From Marinoscillum sp965229915 (GTDB taxonomy: Bacteria > Bacteroidota > Bacteroidia > Cytophagales > Cyclobacteriaceae), in assembly GCF_965229915.1 (NCBI RefSeq), contig NZ_CBDDJZ010000001.1, positions 1,054,001 to 1,118,000 of the forward strand: a stretch of 64,000 nucleotides of DNA, read 5' to 3'. Position 1 is the first letter of the stretch, and each line of letters starts with the position of its first letter. Position numbers and translations under genes: made by a program. The notes under the pieces were generated by a model. That model worked only from the letters and a program-made list of their open reading frames with translations. It was not told the DNA's origin and searched no databases. This document shows, one piece after another, positions 51,347 through 60,142 of this stretch.

Positions 51347-51430
51347 GATGCTGAAACAAGTTCAGCACGACCGCTCAATTCTGAATGACTCTCCGATCCA
51401 AGGTGTCACCCTGAACTCGTTTCAGGGTCT
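51347..51430. repeat. REP-like element: two inverted palindromic units
   Basis: Unit 1 folds as TGCTGAA / TTCAGCA (51349-51367, 5-nt loop). Unit 2 folds as ACCCTGAA / TTCAGGGT (51408-51428, 5-nt loop). Their cores match 12 of 13 positions in opposite orientation (TGAAAC, A or G, AGTTCA). They are spaced by about 40 bp. The arrangement is like a paired REP (BIME) element. An open frame reads through it but is not a real N-terminus. Confidence 0.75.
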
Positions 51431-51458
51431 TTTCTTTTATCTGGCACGATTTCTAAAA

Positions 51459-51983
51459 ATGAAAGTACTCAACATTCCAGGTTGGAAAAATTCACGAGAG
51501 GGTCACTGGCAAACCATTTGGGAAGCCAGTGACCCTTCTGTGTTTACCCGCATCCAGCAAGACAACTGGCAGCATCCCACCAAAGAGCATTGGGTTCCCA
51601 AAATAGCCCAGGTAATCCAGCAAGCTGGTCCTGACGTGTTGGTGACAGCACATAGCATCGGCGTTACAGCTTTTGTCCATGCAGTACATCAATACGATCT
51701 TCAGATCAAAGGAGCACTGCTGGTAACCCCCAGTGACCCTCAGCATCCCGACTGTCCGGAGGAGTTGAAAAACTTCCATGAGATTCCCAACAAAAAACTA
51801 CCATTTCACTCCATACTAGTGGCTAGCACCAACGACACGGCCATTGATTTTCCTAAGGCAGTAGAACTTGCTGTAGACTGGCAGTGCACATTGCAAGTAC
51901 TGGAAAACGCCGGCCACCTTACACCTAAAGATGGCTTTGGCGCCTGGACGGAGGGAAAAAGGTTGCTGAAGCAGTTTTTGTGA
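51459..51983 (+). CDS. Small alpha/beta hydrolase of the RBBP9/YdeN family
   Basis: 174 residues from the ATG at 51459, beginning M-K-V-L-N-I-P-G-W, the usual start of the family. The frame extends 37 codons upstream, but those residues come from the REP element. Active-site residues are visible: nucleophile Ser in A-H-S-I-G (about residue 65), Asp in S-T-N-D-T, and His in G-H-L-T-P near residue 151. W-x-x-x-I-x-x-A near the C-terminal half is typical. Substrate is unknown; relatives act on small esters or peptides. Confidence 0.85.
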   Translation: MKVLNIPGWKNSREGHWQTIWEASDPSVFTRIQQDNWQHPTKEHWVPKIAQVIQQAGPDVLVTAHSIGVTAFVHAVHQYDLQIKGALLVTPSDPQHPDCPEELKNFHEIPNKKLPFHSILVASTNDTAIDFPKAVELAVDWQCTLQVLENAGHLTPKDGFGAWTEGKRLLKQFL

Positions 51984-52029
51984 GGCTTTGATTAGTGGAC
52001 TTTTCCTCATTTAAAATGAGCTATTTTTA

Positions 52030-52054
52030 TAGTCCGCGTTACAAACGCGGACTA
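52030..52054. repeat. REP-like palindrome, copy upstream of the CPBP gene
   Basis: TAGTCCGCGTT pairs with AACGCGGACTA around an ACA centre (11-bp perfect stem). It is related, in inverted orientation, to the copy at 52975-52999. Confidence 0.8.
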
Positions 52055-52126
52055 GCTGGGGAGTAATAACTCGTTGTTGGTGAAAAGCTAATTGTATGGT
52101 TTTTAAATTATGGTATAAATTCAGGC

Positions 52127-52990
52127 ATGAACTGGAAAGAGATATTTTATGCCTCTGATAAACGGTTAAGAACAGTCTGGAGAGTACTCCTCTTTGTCGG
52201 ACTACTCGTAAGCGCTGTTTTTCCATTGATACTTCTGGAAGACAAAACACTCCAGTTCCTAGGTGCCGTCATCATCCTATGGGTAGGAATCCATCTGAAT
52301 GCAAGGTTACTAGATAAATTACCAGTTGTAAACTATGGACTACAAATATCACGAAAGAGCCTTATCCAACTGCTCATCGGATTAATAATTGGTGTACTAG
52401 CAGTCGGACTGATGCTTGTGATTGGTTTATTCTCTGAAACTATCGAATTGACTCGTAGGAAGGCTGCTATGAATAGCAACTCCTTTTTAATTTTCACCAT
52501 TAACATGCTGCTGGTCGCTATTCTTGAAGAGAGTCTCTATAGAGGTTATTTGCTTACCACAATTCGTTCATCATTTAACTATAAAAACGGAATCAAGGCT
52601 CTAAGTACTTCCATATTCATATCTTCCGTGGCATTTGGTTTAGCACATCTTGGTAACCATCATGCATCGCTTATTTCTGTAACACTGCTTACATTAAATG
52701 GTCTTGTATGGTGCATACCTTTTGTCCTGACCAGGAGCTTGGGTTTGTCGATAGGCATGCACGCCAGCTGGAACATCACTCAAAGTATGCTAGGCTTCAC
52801 CATGAGTGGTAATAAAGCAGGTAAAGCTTTGTTTTCGATTACTAACGATGGAAATTCTTTAATTAATGGTGGTGAATATGGTCCGGAAGCCGGGCTGATG
52901 GGTCTGATGGGATTCTTGATTATGCTTGGTCTCAGTTACCTTTATATCAAGTTAACTCAGGGTTCCCTTGACTTGAGTCCTCGATTGTAA
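52127..52990 (+). CDS. CPBP family intramembrane glutamic endopeptidase
   Basis: 287 residues with seven or so membrane helices. Conserved motifs are E-E-S-L-Y-R-G (about residue 131), F-G-L-A-H-L near 170 and the H-A-S-W-N motif near 212. The family includes bacterial CAAX protease-like enzymes, often linked to immunity or membrane stress, but the substrate here is unknown. The last four codons and stop lie inside a REP palindrome (52975-52999), so the C-terminus S-P-R-L is encoded by the repeat. Confidence 0.88.
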   Translation: MNWKEIFYASDKRLRTVWRVLLFVGLLVSAVFPLILLEDKTLQFLGAVIILWVGIHLNARLLDKLPVVNYGLQISRKSLIQLLIGLIIGVLAVGLMLVIGLFSETIELTRRKAAMNSNSFLIFTINMLLVAILEESLYRGYLLTTIRSSFNYKNGIKALSTSIFISSVAFGLAHLGNHHASLISVTLLTLNGLVWCIPFVLTRSLGLSIGMHASWNITQSMLGFTMSGNKAGKALFSITNDGNSLINGGEYGPEAGLMGLMGFLIMLGLSYLYIKLTQGSLDLSPRL

Positions 52991-52999
52991 CGAGGACTC
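52975..52999. repeat. REP-like palindrome, copy overlapping the CPBP stop codon
   Basis: GAGTCCTCG pairs with CGAGGACTC around ATTGTAA. Compared with the reverse complement of the copy at 52030-52054, the loop TTGTAA is shared and the stem differs by a G-to-T change matched by C-to-A on the other arm, which keeps pairing. Confidence 0.8.
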
Positions 53000-53044
53000 T
53001 TAAAATTCGGCATTTATAATGCTCGCCTTCTTCAACGAATCACC

Positions 53045-54271
53045 CTAAAACCTGGCGGCCATCAATAAATTCAAATCTTTATAGCCCAGATTGAATTTTC
53101 TGGCCAAGTGGATGTTGCAGATACTTCCTCGGTAGGTGTAAACCCCACGCATGAACCAGGTGTGGTTGAAGATCATCTCATCGATACCACCCGCATCAGC
53201 CGCATGGAGTAGCATCGGCGTGAAAATATTCGATATAGCTATGGAGGCAGTACGCGCCACCCGTGAAGCAATGTTGGGCACACAGTAGTGAATTACATCG
53301 TGCTTTTTGAAAGTCGGCTTTTTGTGGCTGGTCATCTCACTCGTCTCTATACAGCCTCCCTGATCCACGCTTACATCGATGATCACGGATCCTGGCTTCA
53401 TCAGACTCACCATCTCTTCGGTAACCACACATTTGTTTCGTCCCTTCTCAGCTCTGATAGCTCCTATCACCACATCTGCATTGGATATGGCTCTGGTCAG
53501 TGTGGCATTGTCTATGGTGGAGGTATGGATCTGCTGTCCTAAAGCGTGCTTGATTCTTCTGAGTTTGTAAATGTGATTGTCAAACACCTGGATATCCACT
53601 CCCAAACCAATGGAAGCTCTTGCGGCATACTCACCAACGGTACCAGCACCAAGTATTACCACCTGAGTAGGTGGTACTCCGGTAATGCCACCAAGAATAA
53701 TTCCCTGGCCTTTGTTGGTATTGCTCAGCAGCTCCGCGGCAATCAACATGACGGTGCTCCCGGCTATTTCGCTCATCGCACGAACCAGTGGTAAACCACC
53801 CACCTTGTCTTCGATGAATTCATAGCCAATGGCCGTGATCTTCTTCTTGTTCAATGCATGGATGTAGTCAACTGATTGTCGTCCGGACTGAAAAGCTGAG
53901 ATAATCGTCGATCCGTTATTGAGGTATTCGATTTCCTTCATGGTGGGTGGTTCCACCTTCAATACTGCATGCGCTCCAAATACCTCTTTGGTGTCTTCCA
54001 CGATCTTCGCACCAGCCTCACTGTATTCATTATCTGAAAAATGAGCCGACTCTCCGGCACCCGCTTCTATCCAAACTTCGTGACCATTGCTCGTCAGCAC
54101 TTCCACAGACTCTGGCTTCAGTGCCACACGGCTCTCCTGCAGGGACACTTCCTTAGGCACACCAATAAATAAGGATTTAGAACCCTTCTTAATCTTAGCA
54201 GGTGCTTCCTGAGGGTATAAACTCTGCTCCCTCGCCAACTGGGCAAAACCAGATTTCATTTGATCAGCCAT
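53045..54271 (-). CDS. ald: Alanine dehydrogenase
   Basis: 408 residues. The N-terminal domain includes I-G-V-P-K-E and E-S-R-V-A-L; the NAD domain has V-V-I-L-G-A-G-T-V-G-E near residue 205, and a C-terminal half with V-D-Q-G-G-C-I-E-T. It interconverts alanine and pyruvate with NAD. The N-terminus is about 35 residues longer than typical enzymes. It overlaps tsaE by 8 nt and is last in the porX-tsaE-ald operon, a gene order found in several Bacteroidota. Confidence 0.94.
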   Translation of the reverse strand: MADQMKSGFAQLAREQSLYPQEAPAKIKKGSKSLFIGVPKEVSLQESRVALKPESVEVLTSNGHEVWIEAGAGESAHFSDNEYSEAGAKIVEDTKEVFGAHAVLKVEPPTMKEIEYLNNGSTIISAFQSGRQSVDYIHALNKKKITAIGYEFIEDKVGGLPLVRAMSEIAGSTVMLIAAELLSNTNKGQGIILGGITGVPPTQVVILGAGTVGEYAARASIGLGVDIQVFDNHIYKLRRIKHALGQQIHTSTIDNATLTRAISNADVVIGAIRAEKGRNKCVVTEEMVSLMKPGSVIIDVSVDQGGCIETSEMTSHKKPTFKKHDVIHYCVPNIASRVARTASIAISNIFTPMLLHAADAGGIDEMIFNHTWFMRGVYTYRGSICNIHLARKFNLGYKDLNLLMAARF

Positions 54272-54689
54272 TCGATCTGATGGTTATTTCACGTGAGTTA
54301 TCTCCTACTAATTTAATACTTATTTCGAGGTGATTTTCAGGAATCAAAGGCTTAATCATATCCGGCCACTCGATCAGGCATAAATCTCCTGAATAGAAGT
54401 ATTCTTCCACACCAATATCCAAGGCCTCTTCCAGCTTTTCTACCCGATAAAAATCAAAGTGGTAAATGGGATTATCCTCCTCATCGCGGTATTCATTGAC
54501 GATAGAAAATGTAGGTGAGCTCATGGAGTCTACCACGCCTAGTTCTTCACACAGGACTTTAATGAAAGTAGTTTTGCCAGCACCCATTTCTCCCTGAAAG
54601 CAGACAATCTCGTGCTCACTAAGCAATGGAAGAATCTCCTGCGCTACAGCAGGCAATTCGTTTTCATCATCTACGGTGTATTGTTTCAT
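54264..54689 (-). CDS. tsaE: tRNA threonylcarbamoyladenosine biosynthesis ATPase TsaE
   Basis: 141 residues, family length. Walker A G-E-M-G-A-G-K-T-T (about residues 34-42) and later Y-H-F-D-F-Y-R and L-I-E-W-P are TsaE hallmarks. It works with TsaB and TsaD to make t6A in tRNAs that read ANN codons. It starts 4 nt before the end of porX and overlaps ald. Confidence 0.95.
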   Translation of the reverse strand: MKQYTVDDENELPAVAQEILPLLSEHEIVCFQGEMGAGKTTFIKVLCEELGVVDSMSSPTFSIVNEYRDEEDNPIYHFDFYRVEKLEEALDIGVEEYFYSGDLCLIEWPDMIKPLIPENHLEISIKLVGDNSREITIRSNG

Positions 54690-56239
54690 TTCGGCTCAAG
54701 CTCCACTATTGGGATAATCATTTCCTCCATACTAACGCCTCCGTGCTGGAAGGTGTCCTTGTAAAAATTAACATAGTAGTTGAAGTTGTTTGGATAGGCA
54801 AAGAAAAAGTCTTCACGTGCGAATGCAAAGGATGTGCTCACGTTTACTTTTGGCAGACGAAACTCATCCGGCTTCCGAGTATACATCACCCCTTCTTCGT
54901 CGAATGCCAGATTCTTTCCTGCCTTGTACCGAAGGTTGGTGTTGGTATTTCGATCCCCAATGATCTTATAAGGTTTCTTTACTCGAATGGTCCCATGATC
55001 GGTGGTGATCACTACTTTTACCTTTTGGTTACTCAAAAACCGAAGCAGATCATACAGTGAGGAGTGCTGAAACCAGGACTTGGTGATACTCCTGTAAGCC
55101 GACTCATCAGGAGCGAGCTCTCGGATCATATGCATGTCCGTACGTGCATGAGAAAGCATATCCACAAAGTTGTAGACAATAGCATTCAGCTGATTATTCA
55201 TCAGGTTTTTGGCACCATCTACCAGTTGCTTCCCATCACTTGCTTTAATGATTTTATTGTAGGAATACTTGATATCCAGTCGCTCTTTCTCAATGTTCTT
55301 GCCCAGCAGCTCTTCTTCATGTAAGTTCTTTCCCTCATCACTATCCTCATCTTCCCAGAGGTTTGGGTGTTGTTTGGCTATGTCCAAAGGCATCATCCCT
55401 GCAAACAGCGCGTTTCTGGCATAAGCCGTAGTGGTTGGCAAAATGGAGTAATAATGATCCTTACTTGTCACCTCAAACAGCTCCGCTATATCCGGTTGGA
55501 TGATCTCCCACTGATCGAACCTGAGGTTATCAATCACAATCAAAAACACCGGGTCACCAGACTTGAGCAACGGAAAAACGCGCTTCTTCAGCACTTGATG
55601 TGACATGAGTGGTCGATCCACATCGGGATTATTCAGCCAATTATAATAGTGATCCTCTATGAAATCACAGAACCGCAAATTAGCCTGTGACCGTTGGTCA
55701 TTGAGGATGTCATGCATACTTTTATCCTCTGTTTCGTCTATTTCCAGATCCCAATAAACCAGCTTACGATACAGCTCTGCCCAGCCGTCAAAGTCTTCCA
55801 AGTCCTCCACGTCCATAGTCAGCTTTTGAAATTCCTGGAGGTAACCCTGGTTGGTGTGTTCGGAGACAATTCGCTTGTTGTCCAGCAGCTTTTTTACACT
55901 CAGTAGAATCTGATTTGGATTAAGTGGTTTGATGAGGTAATCGGCAATCTTCGCCCCGATGGCTTCCTCCATGATCTGCTCTTCCTCACTTTTGGTGATC
56001 ATCACCACAGGCATATTGGGGTGTGTGGACTTGATGTAGTTTAGTGTTTCCAGTCCAGTCATGCCTGGCATATTCTCATCCAGGAAAACAATATCGAAAG
56101 GATTGTGATCGATCTCATCCAACGCATCGGAGCCACTATTGACAGGAGTCACTTCAAACCCCTTATTTTCTAAAAATAATATGTGAGGCTTCAAAAGGTC
56201 GATCTCATCATCTGCCCAAAGTATTCGATACTGCTGCAT
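54686..56239 (-). CDS. porX: T9SS response regulator PorX
   Basis: 517 residues. The N-terminal receiver holds A-D-D-E (residues 9-12), phosphoacceptor Asp54 in F-L-D-E-N-M-P-G, and lysine in I-K-P-L-N-P. The C-terminal half is an alkaline phosphatase superfamily (PglZ-type) domain with V-I-D-N-L-R near residue 240 and T-T-D-H-G near residue 420. This architecture is PorX, which controls type IX secretion genes with the kinase PorY in Porphyromonas. No porY is adjacent. It should tie to the T9SS cargo and partner genes at 34.9-41.2 kb. It leads the operon porX-tsaE-ald. Confidence 0.95.
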   Translation of the reverse strand: MQQYRILWADDEIDLLKPHILFLENKGFEVTPVNSGSDALDEIDHNPFDIVFLDENMPGMTGLETLNYIKSTHPNMPVVMITKSEEEQIMEEAIGAKIADYLIKPLNPNQILLSVKKLLDNKRIVSEHTNQGYLQEFQKLTMDVEDLEDFDGWAELYRKLVYWDLEIDETEDKSMHDILNDQRSQANLRFCDFIEDHYYNWLNNPDVDRPLMSHQVLKKRVFPLLKSGDPVFLIVIDNLRFDQWEIIQPDIAELFEVTSKDHYYSILPTTTAYARNALFAGMMPLDIAKQHPNLWEDEDSDEGKNLHEEELLGKNIEKERLDIKYSYNKIIKASDGKQLVDGAKNLMNNQLNAIVYNFVDMLSHARTDMHMIRELAPDESAYRSITKSWFQHSSLYDLLRFLSNQKVKVVITTDHGTIRVKKPYKIIGDRNTNTNLRYKAGKNLAFDEEGVMYTRKPDEFRLPKVNVSTSFAFAREDFFFAYPNNFNYYVNFYKDTFQHGGVSMEEMIIPIVELEPK

Positions 56240-56389
56240 TTATCTCTATTAAGTAATTTCTAAAATGTCTAAATCCAAAGGATTTTTTGACTTCCAATCT
56301 GCTAGACGTGTTATTCTAAACTAAGTTTACACAATACTAGGAAAACGAACGCTTTTAACATTTATTAAAACGCACGCATTCTTAAAACA

Positions 56390-57679
56390 TTGAACCATCA
56401 GAAACTAAAACCGATTGCTGTTTTGAACAAAAAGAAAATTCTAAACGATCCGGTCTATGGATTTATCAACATTCCCAATGATTTAGTTTTTGATATCATC
56501 GAGCACCCCTACTTTCAGCGTTTGCGGCGAATCAAGCAGCTAGGCCTCACCGATCTGGTTTACCCTGGTGCTCATCATACCCGATTTCATCATGCCATTG
56601 GTGCCACATATCTCATGCAAAAGACGCTGGACACACTGAGAAGCAAAGGTGTGATGATCTTTGATGCAGAATACGAAGCTGCGCTGGTAGCCATACTACT
56701 GCACGATGTTGGTCACGGACCGTTTTCACACACGCTCGAGTTTTCATTGTTCAAAGGTGTGCATCACGAGCAAATTTCCCTATGGATCTTTGACCGACTT
56801 AATAAAGAGTTTGGAGGCCGGTTGGAACTGGCCAAGCAAATTTTTACTGGCACTTACCATCGAAAGTTTCTACACCAACTGGTTTCCAGTCAGCTGGATG
56901 TAGACCGTCTGGACTACTTGAAACGTGACAGTTTTTTCACAGGAGTGTATGAGGGAACCATTGGTGCAGAGCGTATCATCAAAATGCTCAATGTGGTAGA
57001 CGACCAACTGGTGGTAGAAGAAAAGGGTATTTACTCCATCGAGAATTTTGTAAGCGCACGGAGGCTAATGTATTGGCAGGTGTACCTACACAAAACGTCC
57101 GTAGCGGCAGAAGCTATGCTCATTTCTCTAATTAAAAGAGCTAAAAAGCTCACTCAGTCTGGCAAAAGCATTCCAGCCACACCTGCTCTTAGCATTTTCA
57201 TGGAGCGGGACATCACCAAACAGGAATTTCTGGATGATCCAGACTTGCTGGGTATTTTCACCATGCTGGATGATACGGACATCTGGGGCTCTATCAAAAT
57301 GTGGCAGTCTCATGAAGATCCGGTATTGAGTGACCTGAGTCATGGGTTACTTACCAGAAAGCTATTCGGTATCCAACTGTCCAATGATAAGTTTTCTTCT
57401 GACATCATTGACACTGTCCAGCAAGCTATTATTGACAAAGGTTACACATCATCAGAGGCTAAGTATTTCATACAGAAAGACTCGATCAGTAATGCGGCCT
57501 ACATCGCCAAAGGCGGGAGTATCAATATCCTAATGAAAAGTGGTCAGATTATTGATGTAGCTAAGGCTACTGATTTACCCAATATCAAAGCCATGAGCAA
57601 GATTGTGAAGAAACACTACCTCTGCTTTCCGAAAAACCTACAGCTACCTAAAGGCCTATTCGACGTTCAGCAGGGATGA
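56390..57679 (+). CDS. HD domain phosphohydrolase (dGTPase-like)
   Basis: 429 residues from a TTG start at 56390; no in-frame ATG lies near and an upstream in-frame stop closes the frame. The start gives M-N-H-Q-K-L-K-P and then the family opening K-K-I-L-N-D-P-V-Y-G-F-I. HD motifs are R-F-H-H-A-I-G near residue 66 and H-D-V-G-H-G-P-F-S-H (about residue 105). It belongs to the dGTP triphosphohydrolase-like HD group; the substrate is unproved. It overlaps lpxD by 4 nt (ATGA) and heads the lipid A operon. Confidence 0.88.
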   Translation: MNHQKLKPIAVLNKKKILNDPVYGFINIPNDLVFDIIEHPYFQRLRRIKQLGLTDLVYPGAHHTRFHHAIGATYLMQKTLDTLRSKGVMIFDAEYEAALVAILLHDVGHGPFSHTLEFSLFKGVHHEQISLWIFDRLNKEFGGRLELAKQIFTGTYHRKFLHQLVSSQLDVDRLDYLKRDSFFTGVYEGTIGAERIIKMLNVVDDQLVVEEKGIYSIENFVSARRLMYWQVYLHKTSVAAEAMLISLIKRAKKLTQSGKSIPATPALSIFMERDITKQEFLDDPDLLGIFTMLDDTDIWGSIKMWQSHEDPVLSDLSHGLLTRKLFGIQLSNDKFSSDIIDTVQQAIIDKGYTSSEAKYFIQKDSISNAAYIAKGGSINILMKSGQIIDVAKATDLPNIKAMSKIVKKHYLCFPKNLQLPKGLFDVQQG

Positions 57680-58728
57680 GAGAATTCAAACTGACCATAA
57701 GTGAAATAGCGAAGCTACTCTCTGGAAAGGTGACGGGAGATGGTGATGAGCACATCTATACAATCAGTGAAATCCAGCAGGCTAAAAGGGGAAGCATCAC
57801 ATTTCTTTCCAACCCAAAATACCGCAAGTATTTAACATCCACTGAGGCTTCAGCAATCCTTGTGGATGAAAGTTTTCAGAAAACCTCCTTCCCTAACGGG
57901 CTGACGAGGATCGAAGTTGACAATGCTTACCTGGCCTTCACTGCTTTACTTGAAACATTTCAAAAACTGACGTGCACAGTAAAGACTGGAATAGAGCAAC
58001 CCAGCTTTCAAGCTGCATCAGCATCATTCGGAAAAGATACCTACCTGGGAGCCTTCAGCTATTTGGGTGAGCAGGTAAAAATAGGCGATCACGTCAAGAT
58101 CTATCCTCACAGCTATATAGGTGATGGGACCATAATTGGCGACCACTCGATCATTTACCCAGGAGTCAAAGTCTATCCAAAAACAATCATCGGTAAATCC
58201 TGCACCATTCAAGCCGGAGCAATAATTGGGTCACATGGATTTGGGTTTGCGCCGAGACAAGATGGATCCTACACCAACATCCCTCAAATTGGGAATGTGG
58301 AGTTGGGAGATCATGTGGATGTGGGTGCCAACACCACCATTGATTGTGCCACTGTGGGGACTACCAAAATCATGGATGGAGTCAAAATCGACAATCTCGT
58401 GCAGATCGCTCACAATGTAGCAATAGGTAAGCACACGGTAATCGCCTCTCAGACGGGCATTTCGGGATCGGCAAGAGTAGGCAAGCATGTGATGATAGGT
58501 GGACAGGTAGGTACTGTTGGACATATTGAAATTGCCGATTACACCAAAGTTGGTGCCCGATCCGGCATCACCAAAGATACCCGGTCAGACCAGATTCTTT
58601 TTGGCGTTCCGGCTATTGATCGTCAGGAATATTTGAAAGCGTACGCAGTTTACAGGAAGTTGCCAGAGCTTCTGAAGAAGATTGACGAACTTGAGGGAAA
58701 AATTCTAAATTTGATGTCCGGCAAATGA
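57676..58728 (+). CDS. lpxD: UDP-3-O-acylglucosamine N-acyltransferase LpxD
   Basis: 350 residues. An N-terminal uridine-binding domain of about 100 residues precedes a left-handed beta-helix of hexapeptide repeats (I-G-D-H-V-K-I, I-G-D-G-T-I-I-G and so on) that run from about residue 115 to 320. The catalytic histidine is expected in I-A-H-N-V-A-I-G near residue 246. It adds the second fatty acid chain in lipid A synthesis. It is coupled to the HD gene upstream and is 19 nt before lpxC-fabZ. Confidence 0.95.
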   Translation: MREFKLTISEIAKLLSGKVTGDGDEHIYTISEIQQAKRGSITFLSNPKYRKYLTSTEASAILVDESFQKTSFPNGLTRIEVDNAYLAFTALLETFQKLTCTVKTGIEQPSFQAASASFGKDTYLGAFSYLGEQVKIGDHVKIYPHSYIGDGTIIGDHSIIYPGVKVYPKTIIGKSCTIQAGAIIGSHGFGFAPRQDGSYTNIPQIGNVELGDHVDVGANTTIDCATVGTTKIMDGVKIDNLVQIAHNVAIGKHTVIASQTGISGSARVGKHVMIGGQVGTVGHIEIADYTKVGARSGITKDTRSDQILFGVPAIDRQEYLKAYAVYRKLPELLKKIDELEGKILNLMSGK

Positions 58729-58747
58729 TTCCGGTTGATTACACAGC

Positions 58748-60142
58748 ATGAAATTCTATCAGCAAACCATCAAAGAATCTGTCAGTCTATCTGGAATCGG
58801 ACTTCATTCCGGCGAGGAATCCACCATTACATTCGTACCCGCCCGGCCGAACCATGGCATCAAATTCCAGCGCGTAGACCTACCGGATCAGCCGATCATA
58901 CCTGCTGATGTAGATCTGGTGGTAGAGGTCAATAGAGGTACTACCCTGGAAAAAGATGGTGCACAGGTACAAACCATCGAACATGTGTTGGCCACCATGG
59001 TCGGTATGGAGATTGATAACATTCTCATTCAGCTAGATAATGCCGAAACTCCAATCATGGACGGTAGTGCCAATGATTTTGTGGAGGCCATTCAGTCTGT
59101 AGGCATCAAAGAGCAAAATGCTCAACGCAACTTCTTCGAGATACCGGAAAGCATATTCTATCAGGACAAGGAACTGGACGTGGAGATTGCGGCTTTACCA
59201 CTTGACGATTATCGGATTACCGTCATGGTGGATTACAACTCCAAGGTACTGGGTAGCCAACATGCATCACTTAATACACTCTCGGACTTCTGCAAGCAAA
59301 TTGCCAAGAGCCGTACATTTTGCTTTTTGCATGAGCTGGAAGAGCTTCACCAGCATGGGTTGATCAAAGGTGGAGACCTGTCCAATGCCATTGTAGTAGT
59401 TGATAAAAAAGTAAAAGCTACTGATATTGAATACCTCTCCAAGCTGCTAGGTAAGTCCAAAGTGGAAAACTACGAGCCAGGCATTCTGAACAATGAAAAA
59501 CTTCATTACCCTAATGAACCCGCTCGACACAAGCTTATGGACGTTTTGGGAGATCTGGCACTTGTGGGGCGGCCGATCAAAGCACAAATACTAGCGGCAA
59601 GACCGGGACACAGCACCAACGTAGCTTTTGCCAGAAAGCTAAAAAAGATCATGGCTGAGGAGAGTCACGTTAACATCCCTCAGTATGACCCTAAGGTACC
59701 GGCCGTGCTGGACATTAACAAAATATCCAAAATCCTACCTCATCGATATCCTTTCTTGCTGATTGACAAAATCTTTCATCTGGATGATCAACAGGTAGCA
59801 GGGATTAAAAATGTGACCATGAACGAGCCCTTCTTTTCAGGTCATTTCCCAGGCAATCCAGTAATGCCAGGAGTGCTACAGGTGGAGGCCATGGCTCAGA
59901 TAGGTGGTATACTGGTGCTTAACACTGTCCCCGACCCAGAAAACTACTGGACCTACTTTCTGGGAATCGAAAACTTCAAATTCCGCAAAATGGTGGTTCC
60001 TGGGGATACCCTGGTCATGAAACTGGAACTGATGCAGCCCATACGGCGAGGCTTTGCCAAAATGAAAGGTGCAGCTTATGTGGGTAACAACCTGGTGTGT
60101 GAAGGAATCATGACCGCCAGCATCGTTAGAAAAGATCTATGA
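58748..60142 (+). CDS. lpxC-fabZ: Bifunctional UDP-3-O-acyl-N-acetylglucosamine deacetylase / FabZ
   Basis: 464 residues, a fusion. LpxC occupies about residues 1-310 with S-G-I-G-L-H-S-G-E, the zinc ligand in T-I-E-H-V-L-A (about residue 78) and H-K-L-M-D-V-L-G-D-L (about 260). The FabZ hydratase occupies about 320-464 with L-P-H-R-Y-P-F-L-L and G-H-F-P-G-N-P-V-M-P-G-V-L. The two enzymes feed lipid A and the supply of hydroxyacyl chains. This fusion is normal for Bacteroidota. It overlaps lpxA by 4 nt. Confidence 0.97.
   Translation: MKFYQQTIKESVSLSGIGLHSGEESTITFVPARPNHGIKFQRVDLPDQPIIPADVDLVVEVNRGTTLEKDGAQVQTIEHVLATMVGMEIDNILIQLDNAETPIMDGSANDFVEAIQSVGIKEQNAQRNFFEIPESIFYQDKELDVEIAALPLDDYRITVMVDYNSKVLGSQHASLNTLSDFCKQIAKSRTFCFLHELEELHQHGLIKGGDLSNAIVVVDKKVKATDIEYLSKLLGKSKVENYEPGILNNEKLHYPNEPARHKLMDVLGDLALVGRPIKAQILAARPGHSTNVAFARKLKKIMAEESHVNIPQYDPKVPAVLDINKISKILPHRYPFLLIDKIFHLDDQQVAGIKNVTMNEPFFSGHFPGNPVMPGVLQVEAMAQIGGILVLNTVPDPENYWTYFLGIENFKFRKMVVPGDTLVMKLELMQPIRRGFAKMKGAAYVGNNLVCEGIMTASIVRKDL

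Noticed and set aside
51348..51458. 37-residue N-terminal extension of the alpha/beta hydrolase
   Set aside because: It is translated from the REP-like repeats; the family N-terminus begins at 51459.
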